A stretch of 64,000 nucleotides of DNA from Eudromia elegans (taxonomy: Eukaryota; Chordata; Aves; Tinamiformes; Tinamidae): the NCBI GenBank assembly GCA_003342815.1, contig PTEX01000420.1:290995-354994 (forward strand), in the 5' to 3' direction. Both the position numbers and the translations under genes were made by a program. A model generated the notes under the pieces. That model was given only the letters and a program-made list of their open reading frames with translations, ran no database searches and was not told the origin of the DNA. Shown here piece by piece: positions 52,301 to 62,100 of this stretch. Numbering within the stretch: the first letter of the stretch is position 1; each line of letters starts with the position of its first letter.

Positions 52301-55300
52301 CCAAGTTTTCACACCTGGCTCGTCAGTGGGACCTCAGATAGAGCGTGGCTTTCTCCTCTTACACCTCATTGAAATCAGCAAAAACCTCAGCATTTCTGAG
52401 GATTTTTAAAAATGTTTTAATTTTATTTCAATACATCAAAAATCACACAGATAAGACTCATTTAGAGAAAAATAAATGACCTTTAGTGCATTTTCACCAT
52501 CACTTTCTTCAGTCTTTGCTTGAATACCAGGTGCAGCTAAACTGGCTTTCATTTAATGGAGTGCACAGTTCAACTTGCATCCTGGCGTGCACCCTCATCC
52601 CTCTTGACGGTGCGGACTGAGAGAGTGATAAGGACCAGCAGTTGATACCGGCTGTTATGGCAGGCCGTCAGACAGGGGAGTGCTGCTGTTCCTCATCAGG
52701 AGGCTGTTTCTCCCATCGCTTTTGACCCATGAGTTCTGTTCACTTCTAGCTGTTGTCCTGACTCCTGTGGTTTGGAGTGTCAAGGAAGGTTTTGGAGACC
52801 CCACACTTTTTAGGTGGTGTACACAGTGTTCTGTGCGGCTTCCTGAACTCACATGTGCTTTTTCTTTTCTCTTTTTTATTTTCTGATATAGCAGCAAGAT
52901 GTACCAGAATAAAAGCAAGATGGACTTTTGTTCTTAACAGTTTTCTGCATCATGGTGCCTTTTGAAGTTGGACATACTTGGTGCTGCAAAGCTGTAGGGA
53001 GTGGGAAGAAATACTTCCCTGCCAGCTCGCTAGGGCTTTTGTGAAAGAGCTATGCACCAGGAATGTCATAATAATGAGATGTGAGTTTTTTAGATGCCTG
53101 TACATTTCCCTTAGTGCTGCTGGTGGCTTTGGGTGCTCTGTGTGAGCAAGGAGGAGATCCTGATGCACTCACATCTATGCTGGCTCTGGAGGCTGGACAT
53201 GGTGAGGATGCCTTGTGTGCCTACCTGCCTTCCCCCTCTTCAGGTTAAGGAAGGTCACCAGCTCAGTGATGGGTTTAAGGAGCTCCTGGAGGCAGCATGA
53301 CTTGAGGAGAAAGTGTGGCCTGTGACTTGGATGAGGCCGATACCCCTGGGTCTGAGGCAGAGAGGGCAGCTATAAAGAGAGAACCTGCTGAAGCTGCGTG
53401 GGAGAGGGAGCAGGAGAGAAAGGGAAGGCACCTCCTTCTGCCTGACGCTTCTCTATTCCCTCTTATTCATCCTCCTCACAGCTTTCCTACTGTCCTCTCT
53501 ATTTTTCTTTCTTCTATGCTCCAAGTACGGACCTTCAGTGAGGCAGCCTCCAAACTGAGGTGCTTTTCCTTCCTGCATTCCCTGTGCTCTGACTCAGCTC
53601 CGAGCACAAGATGCTCAGTTAGGAGGAGCAGCTGTTGGAGATGGAACTGAAGGGTCTGAAGTGTAACAGTTCTGGTGTGTTCAGAAGGGACTGGGACCTT
53701 CACATGGTGCTCTGAGCTGAGAAATTGCAGTATCTCTGAGCATGTGTGCTAGCTCAGGCTTGACTTCCTGACCTAGCTGTGTGTCTCTCAGAAACTACAG
53801 CTCCACCAGGATTCACTTCTTTGTCACATAGTAATCTTCACCAAGAGGTATCTCTGTGTTCAGAGGACCTTTCTGACTAGTGAGACAGGAGGAGAAAAGG
53901 AGAAACTTCAGCATCCATGTTTAGTGCAATTTGTCTGGATTTTGCACAGCTTTGTTGTTACAGGACTAATGCTCCTAGAGCTCCCATAGGAACACTTAAC
54001 TTCCATAAGTGCTTCCAGTTCAGGAGGCTGTGATATGTGAAGAGTGATATGAGGAGAAAGGTGATGGGAAAGGTTATGCTGCCTTGTGTAGGAGCCGTGC
54101 CCACATGGCCGAAGGCCCACATGTGTGTTTTCACCCACATGGATCTTAGGAAAAATCCTCAAGCAGAAACTCCTAGATTGAGGTATAAACTCCTTTACTC
54201 CATCCATTTTTCTTCTGTTTCTGATGAGAGCAGTGAATACTCAAACTCTTTGCTTGCCTTTCCTTACATTTCTGAGTAGTGTAAGCAAGTCTTCTATTCC
54301 TTCCGTAATTCTTTTGCTTATAAGCTTGGAGGTGTGTAACACTGGTGTAGGGCAAAGTTCTCACATTTGTGCTGCATCCTTTGTAGAGCTGGACACTTGT
54401 GGTTTAGTGAACTGATGGCCTGTAGACTTGAAAATCAGATATTGGCCTGTAAGTGTCTCTGCAATGCAACACTGAATAACCGTGGCCCATGTGGTCAGGC
54501 CAAAAGCATTTTTAGGAAGGGCAGGAAAGAAAATGGAATGGATGGGAGCTTCCTCCATTTTTCAGGTCTTTGGGTAGGTTTTGCATTTGTAGGGTGTGGT
54601 GGAGGAGCTGGACACACTTTGTCAGCTCCCCAGAGGTAGCCTGTTCGATCTAGGATAGCTTTGTCACTCCTGACCTGTATGAGAGCCTGTGACCTTAATG
54701 TTCTAAAGGAGTAATTGCAGGCAGTAAGTCAAGCATGCTCTTTTTGTATCAGTATTGTGAAGAAGAAATGTAAATATGTCATCTTCATCAATGTCAAGGA
54801 ATTTCTACTCTTTAGCCAACCTGAAAGATCATTTTCATTAATCCTGTGTCAGGTTGATGCAACATAATATGTTGGAGACATTCTTCCTGCAAAGGCACAA
54901 GGAATGAAGAACAGAGGAGCTTGTTGGTCTATCATTCAGTGCCGTAAATGGTTCTGTGACATCCCAGCATATGAGAAGGCAGCATTCATTGTGTAGCAAT
55001 CACAGTGCCAATTTACACCTGCATAATCTCTTGAGAGAGAGGACCTCTTCTCTTCAGACATCTCCCCAGTTCCAGAATATTGGATATTCAGAGATTTATG
55101 GCATATCAGAGATTTATGCCATTGATGATAATCTTGGTAATTCTGGCCCTGTCCATCTGCAACAGAGCTACAGTTCTACAAGCTTCTGCAATTGAGGTAG
55201 TTGGCATGACCTGCCTGGGTCTCTGTGGTGAAGCAAACAAATGGGCCGGGATACGCAGAATCGTAAATGTCCCAATCCCATCACACCAGCCCTGCAGCTT

Positions 55301-56130
55301 GTGCTCCGTGACAACTAACATCACACCAGGAAGAGGTTAGTCTCTGTACTGCTTGTACCGGGTGCCACCTAGATTTTTTTTAAATGGGTGATGAATTTTG
55401 ATATGAAGAAATCATTTCAGTTGAGGAGTAGATGTTTCTGAGAGCAGTTTCTGAAGAAGGGCTTATCTATAGCTACTAAAATCTGCTATTGAGGTGCTAC
55501 CCAAAACCCACAAGGACTTGTGGGAAGAAGACACTGCCATGGTGCCAAGGGAGCTCTCTTGTACATTGTTTCTTGTCTGGATCAGAAAGGGTGGCTATGC
55601 ATCAGCCTTGGGCTGAACAGTGCTTTAGAGTGTATGAGTTTAAGGTAAGGGTTATGGATGAGAGGGCAAGCCTAGAGGTGTTGTGAATAGGGGAGCGGGA
55701 AGAGGCTGCGAAAGGAAGGTGTTCAGTACCATGAGAGCTATTGCATACGGAGTTTCTTCTTTGGTCTGTATGCTGACCTTGGCCTGAAGGAAATTTTGAG
55801 GTTTGGGATTAACTATAAAGAAAATAGGAAGGTTAGAGGCACCATTTTTGTGGGTTTTTAATGGACTCAGAAACAAAGGTGTGTGGTGCTAAGAGGGCTG
55901 TCATGTGAGGAGCTTCTTCTCTGGGCCAGAAATGGGGGCTCATGTCCCCCAATTGACCTGCACAGCAGTTGGAGTTCTAAGGTTGAGAGGAAGAGGAAAG
56001 CTAGAGGCAGTGATGGCATTGGTGGGGAAAAGGACTGCCAAAGGCAGGGCCATGCTTTTTTTCAAACCATGCTTTTATATTGACCCCCCTTTCTGGTCCC
56101 TAGGGGAATTCCTCACATGACACATCCGTA
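52301..56130. other. Intergenic spacer between genes A and B
   Basis: No exon of the A/B family was found here. A charged plus-strand frame (53315-53650, with SEAERAAIKREPAEAAWERE) has no convincing splice context. A short repeat of cagagatttatg occurs near 55,090. Confidence 0.5.
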
Positions 56131-56538
56131 GGCACCACACACCGTCCCTTCACAGTTTCTTCCCACACCCATGACAATGACACTTCTAGGTTTGCTCTTT
56201 TTCTCAATCCGAACCCAATGCAATCCCTAACCCTAAGATTATATTTTTTCCAACACCCCAGAAAAAAATGGGATGCAGACACACGATTTCTGATGATCTC
56301 AGATGATGAACTGAGATTAGGGTCAGATGACTTGCCCCGCACTCAAACCTGAACCTCCACAGAGTTTTCAGGCCAAGGCTGGGATGTGATCCCACCTTTC
56401 TAGCTCATTTGAAAAACGAAAAACTCTTCACACAACAGCTCTTGGCACCACACACTTTCCTTTTACAGCCCCTTTCCATACCCAGAACAGTGCCTCTAAG
56501 CTTGCTCTTTCTGTCAACCCAAATCCTAACCCTGAAAG
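56131..56538 (+). repeat. Local direct duplication of about 105 bp
   Basis: 56131-56237 and 56443-56538 share gcaccacaca, cacagtttctt/tacagcccctt, gacact.cta..tttgctcttt and aatccctaaccct/aatcctaaccct. The copies are diverged, with an offset of about 312 bp. Confidence 0.65.
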
Positions 56539-57148
56539 CCTGGGCTGGGATGGAGACACAGGGTCAGTGCTTCTGCTAGGAAATCAGAGGGAGGCAGCTG
56601 GGCAGACTCAGCTCTGCTGCTCCATCACAGTCTATGAATCCAAGTGGAAGCTCCCTTCCGTTCTCTTTCCTGCTGTTCCCAAAGGTGAACTTGTGCTGAT
56701 CACCAGTGCTGCAAATACTGCTCCATTGGAGAGACTCATGCAAGCCCGTGTCTTATTGCCAAGATGAGAAGCCATTAGGTGATGAAACAACAAGTATTCC
56801 AGCTCTTCAAAGCAGACGGCACAAAAGGGAGTGTTTAGCCTGCACCAGTTTTATGCGTGATACTAGAGACTGCAGTTTATCCTCCAGGCACGCTGCATCC
56901 ATGATCTCTTGATATCCACAAGTGACCTAGAGACTTCAACATGAAGAGGAGAGGGCGATAAGATGTTTAAGCCATCCTCACAGCCCAGCTTCCGGTGCCA
57001 GGAGTGCACCAGGAATTCTGTCTGGCAGTCCGCATAGTTATTTTCCCTGCTTATTGCCTATAAATTATTGACAACTTCCTCCCTTGGCAGCCTCTGCCAT
57101 GTCTGAAGGCCGCTGCCTGCTACCCCTTCGAATACATCCACACTTAGG

Positions 57149-57955
57149 ATTTCAGTGAAGATCAGGAGTGAGCTGTTGGAGCCTTCCCATGCTCCCATCC
57201 TCCTGATCTTCATCATGTGGAGAGCTCCTGCAATCCCCAGGCTAGAGCCAATTGGGAAGGCGGACTGAAAATCTGTCCTCCTGGGTCCTGGCTGCTGGTG
57301 GCTGCTCAGTCTGGGAAACCAGATGAGAGCTAGTCTAAATAAACACCACTTAAAAGGCATATGGGTCAGAAGCGCTAGGTTTAGAAAATGGTGGTGGCTC
57401 TTAGAGGCTGTACTGATGCCAGGGTATTGATTCAATATTGACTTCAAGGCTGGGAGAAATTTGCCTTCTGGGTCCAAATATGGCATTTTCCTGCATATAA
57501 ACAATTATGCTAAATTCTTTGAGAACTAGAAGTCCAGAATAAACTGTCATTTGCATGCTCAGAAGAACTGCTAGGGGTTGCCCATTTACCATCTCTCTGT
57601 CTGTCTGGACTGTATTCTGGCTCAGATGCACCATGAGCTTCCCAAGCAGGACCTCCCTGGACAGCCTATGTCCGAAAGTCATTGGATTCTCTCCCTATGG
57701 TTATATCTAAAGTAGCATTTCAGCTGAGATCAGGAGTGAGCTCTTGATGTGGGTCTTCCCATGCTCCCAACTTCCTGAGCTTTACTCCTTGCTGTGGAGA
57801 GCTCCCATAGTCCTTCAGCTGGAGCCAGAGGGGAAGACAGACTCCAGGCTCGAGGCCTGTGCCTCCAGGGACCTGACTGCTGTTAGGTTCTCAATCCCAG
57901 AAGCCAGATGAGAGCTACCCCCAGATCAATCCTCCTCAAAAGGCATACAGGACAG
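57149..57955 (+). repeat. Local direct duplication of about 220 bp
   Basis: 57149-57369 and 57718-57955 share, in order, atttcag..agatcaggagtg, cttcccatgctccca, gtggagagctcc, gccag..gggaag, aaccagatgagagct-type and aaaaggcata words. The copies are diverged and no coding frame is conserved between them. Confidence 0.7.
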
Positions 57956-58690
57956 TCACTGCCTTTGCAGCACCCACTGCTGTTTGGAGCTGTAGGTTGG
58001 AGATACTTGCAGATGTAGGTGCGCCCTACCACAGCTAGGTATTTGGAAGCAAGCGGCGCTTGCAAGCTGTTTTGACCTGCCTCGTTCCTGCGTCCTGAGA
58101 AAGTCTTGTGGGACTGCTGTGGGAGGGCCGGGGCAGCGGCAACAGAGCAGCTGCCCTGGCCTGCAATTCTGGAGTGCTAGGACAGCCTGGAGAGTGCCAG
58201 CAGGGCAAGGATCCGCTCTGCTTGGAAAGATGAGCTGGGCATGCTGGAGATACTGTAGCGAGTAAGCAATTGGTTTCTGCTGCAGCCTTTTCTGCTGTGG
58301 AGCTCCTTGCCAGAGGGATGAAAACAATTAAGTACTTTCCTCTGCCCCTGCAATCGCTTACCTCATGCTAGATTTTCTCCTCCAGCTTTTCTTTACTGCT
58401 AACTGCCTGCTTTGTTCATTCTCAAATCCCAGCCAGCTCCCTTTAGCCCTCAGAGGAAGGGAAGCCCTGTTCATGGAAGCTTCCCTACTTCTTAGTAGCT
58501 TGAGCAGTCACATTGATCCTAAGGGCACATGTCCACACAGCTCTCCCTACTACAGCCTGAGGTTGGCGCACATAGAGGCTAGAAACAAGCAAATGTAAAC
58601 AGGAAGCAATATTTAGGTTTGAATTTAACTTTGCCCAAACAAAGGGGGGAAAAAATGGTCTCTCTTCTGCCGCAGCCATGAAGCTTATAG
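57956..58690. other. Unassigned sequence downstream of gene B
   Basis: A 123-codon minus-strand frame (57956-58327) is open but has no start context, splice pairing or recognisable domain. Treated as non-coding. Confidence 0.45.
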
Positions 58691-58693
58691 TTA

Positions 58694-58703
58694 TTTATTT
58701 ATT
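58694..58703 (-). terminator. Poly(A) signal AATAAATAAA for gene B
   Basis: Two overlapping AATAAA hexamers on the minus strand lie about 85 nt downstream of the TAG of the proline-rich terminal exon. Confidence 0.6.
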
Positions 58704-58784
58704 ATTATGAAAGCTTCGCCTGCCTCAACAGCTGGCCGTAAGTGCTTACCCAGGTCTTGACGGCAGCTAATTCCTTCCAGGGGG

Positions 58785-59172
58785 CTAGGAGGTAAAAGTG
58801 GGTGGGGGGCCAGGGGGCCGGGGAGGTGGTTTTGGATGGTGCTGGAAAGTACCAGGCACAGAGGGTGGCAACTCCTGCTTTGCCCATGACTCCATCTGGT
58901 CTGCGGCCTCTGGCTGATGCTGCTCATCTGCTCGGGAGGTATTGGGGGGCCACGGAGGCCGTGGCGGGGGCGGACGGGGTGGACGGAGGCCCATGCTTGA
59001 TGCGTCTGCTTCTCTGGGGCGGCGGGAATGGTGGGATGCTTTTCCAAGTCCGAGGAGGGACCGCTGGGGTTGGCTCCACTTCTCCGGGGTGCCAGGGTTA
59101 CTAGGCCAGTTGTCCATGCGTGAGAGGGGGTTACTGCAATCTGATGCGGACCTCTGGGCTGCACGGAGTTTC
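58785..59172 (-). CDS. Gene B long terminal exon: proline-rich tail
   Basis: The acceptor is tgtctctctctgcag. Joined in phase 2 to the transmembrane exon it gives [12 protein letters not shown]... and 128 further residues to TAG at 58785. The tail has two polyproline segments ([15 protein letters not shown] and [15 protein letters not shown]) with basic residues beside PxxP, as in SH3-domain ligands. Two overlapping AATAAA hexamers lie about 85 nt past the stop. This makes it the better-supported end of gene B, with the CR1 at 59.81-60.74 kb inside the last intron. Confidence 0.6.
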
Positions 59173-62100
59173 CTGCAGAGAGAGACATGCAGGCTATAGG
59201 TCCCAACGTGGAGAAGAGCCAAATGTGCAGCAGTCCCACAGTGTGAATGGGCTCCAAGCCCCACTGGCTGCCTGGCTACATCAGGCCACAACTGACGCGA
59301 GGGTCCCAGGAGAGCAGCCTGCAGCCCCTACGGTGTCTGGCAGCCTATCTCCAAGTAGGAGCTGTAGGGTACCAGAAGCTACAGGTAGAAAACAGGACAC
59401 ACTTGTACCCCCAAGGCTTTGTTTATGCTCCCCTGCACCCAATCCTTGTGGCTTCTCAAGTTCTTCTTGGCCCACACCACATTGACCTGCCTCTCTGCAC
59501 ATGATGGGAGGGGGATCTAAGTCTGAGAAACAACAGAGGCTGAAGCACTCCACAGTATGCCAGGATCTAGGAGAGCTTCAAGCCTGAGAAGTCTTACTTC
59601 TCAGTGTCTGACAAAGACTAACACTCAGTTTATAATCTGACTGATAGTGAATACTCAAGGTATCTACAAAGAAACAAGATCACAACTTCTGCTGCAACTA
59701 ATGCGCTCTTGGGAATATGTATCCAAAGTACAAAATCCCTGCCTTTACTGAAAACAAACTCAATGTGAGTGTCTGGGTTCAGGTGGTATAATGCCTTTTC
59801 CAAAGCCATGCAAAGAATCATAGAATCATAGAATGGCTAGGGTTGGAAGGGACCTCTAGAGGTCATCTAGTCCAACCCCCCTGCACACGCAGGGTCTCCT
59901 AGAGCATGTGGCACAGGGTGATGTCCAGGTGGGTTTGGAAGATCTCCAGAGAAGGAGACTCCACCACCTCTCTGGGCAGCCTGTTCCAGGGCTCTGTCAC
60001 CCCCACTGTTAAGAAGTTCTTCCTCAAGTTCCTGTGGAACTTTTGGTGCCTCAATTTGTGGCCGTTTCCTCTAGTTCTATCACTGGCCACCACTGAGAAG
60101 AGGCCAGCCCCCTCCTCCTCACTCCCTTTCTTGAGATATTTATATACATTAATCAGGTCCCCTCTCAGTCTTCTCTTCTCCAGGCTGAAGAGGCCCAGTT
60201 CTCTCAGCCTTTGCTCATAGGGCAGATGTTCCAGGCCCCTAATCATCTTTGTGGCCCTGCGCTGGACTCTCTCTAGCAGCTCCACGTCCCTCCTGCACTG
60301 GGGAGCCCAGAACTGCACACAGGACTCGAGGTGCGGCCTCACCAGGGCTGAGTAGAGGGGCAGAATCACCTCCCTCGACCTGCTGGAGACGCTCTGCTTA
60401 ATGCACCCCAGGATCCCATTGGCCTTCTTGGCCACAAGGGCACACTGCTGCCTCATGGTCAACTTGTCGTCCACCATGACGCCCAGGCCCCTCTCTGCGG
60501 GGCTGCTCTCCAGGAGGTCGTTCCCCAGCCTGTAGGCATGTCTAGGGTTATTCCTGCCCAGGTGCAGGACCCTACACTTGCCCTTGTTGAACTTCATGAG
60601 GTTACTCGCCGCTCAATTGTCCAGTCTGTCCAGGTCCCTCTGGATGGCAGCGCAGCCCTCAGGGCTATCAGCTATTCCTCCCAGTTTCGTATCGTCAGCA
60701 AACTTGCTGAGGGAGCACTCCATCCCTTCATCCAGGGATGAGGTGGGATGGAGTCATAACCATGATCTGGGCTCCTCTGACAGCTAGACCGAGGAGCACA
60801 TTTGGAATTAATGTCATTAGATAAGAAGGTGTTTTAATATCATCAAATTCCCTCTGAGTGGACTGTAGATATTACAGTTCTTACTTTCTGTGGCAATCTC
60901 ACACTTTGCTTCTCTTCCTGATTTGGCTTAGCTTTCATCTGTGGTTGGGCCTTCGCTTTTAGTGACAGGGTCAGTATTAGGTAACACTGGCAACTGTAAG
61001 AAGGGTTTTCAAGAAAGAATACTCATTGCTATGAACTAAGGGTCCAAATAGCAATCTTACACCAGAACGTGCAACGGAGTATGTCCAAGAACCAACTTTG
61101 CTTTCCAGAAGACTACATATTCCTTACTAATAGCAGCTTATACAAAATTACAGAATTTCAGGNGAAAAAAAGAAAAAAAAGGAAAACTCACCGCATCCTC
61201 TTCCTCAGTATGCAAATAGCTATGCAACACAACACTGCTCCAGTCACGAGGCTACCCAAGACTGTTGCAGTGTGTATCATGCCGTATCTTTGGATGTCTC
61301 TTGGGTTTATACCTTTCATGCTAGCCAAACCTGGAGGAAATTACACAGGGCCATATGTTACTCTTTTCTGTACTGATAGTCTCACCATGGGTTTGAAATT
61401 GCCAGGAAAATGTTTTCTTTNCTCTTTCTTAGCATCTCGGAAGGAAGGAAGGAGGGAAATCTCAGACACTACAATCTGTTCTTAGCTTCAGTAGCAGCAA
61501 AGTCCCCAAATCTTTGCAAATCAGCCTGTTTGGAAGTGTCTCTTTAGCCTCTGAGCCCTAATCCAGTTCCCAATTGGATGGGTTTGTTCCCCTTTCTGGA
61601 AATCCTTTACATTCCACGATTGATTCTGTGCTCTCTCACCTTGCAGGGGCTCATAAGGGCAGTTGCATGGATGCGTGCTTGGGACAAGCTGTCCTGCTGA
61701 AGAAGACTTATTAGGCCAGCAGGAGAGCACGCAGTGGTGCTCACCTGGTTCACCAATAACTCCTCTGAGTGATGTGCACAAAAGCCATCCTGGCCCAGGG
61801 AACGCCACCCTGACTCTTCCCTCCCAGGTCAGCCTGCAGCAAAGGAGACACCTGATTCTGAGTCCCTCCCTTCATGTTTTCTCCAACACAGATAACAATT
61901 CCCCTTCCTACACCCTCTGGTGTTCCAAATGCCACTAATTTTCTGAGTCATCAACACTCATCTCTCACTTAGGATCCCTGTAAGACTGTTCATACCTCGG
62001 TGCTTTGGAAAAAAGGCGTATTTCCTGTCACGGAGAGCTTCGCTGGGCTGTGACACACCTGGAAGCACTGTCAAGAATCAGAGAAAGGTGAAGCCTCAGG

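Noticed and set aside
53315..53650. Charged plus-strand frame (KREPAEAAWEREQERKG)
   Set aside because: No convincing acceptor, start context or partner exon; the second half reads as non-coding.
56222..56237. Telomere-like ccctaaccctaa
   Set aside because: Only two units, inside a diverged local duplication; not an interstitial telomere array.
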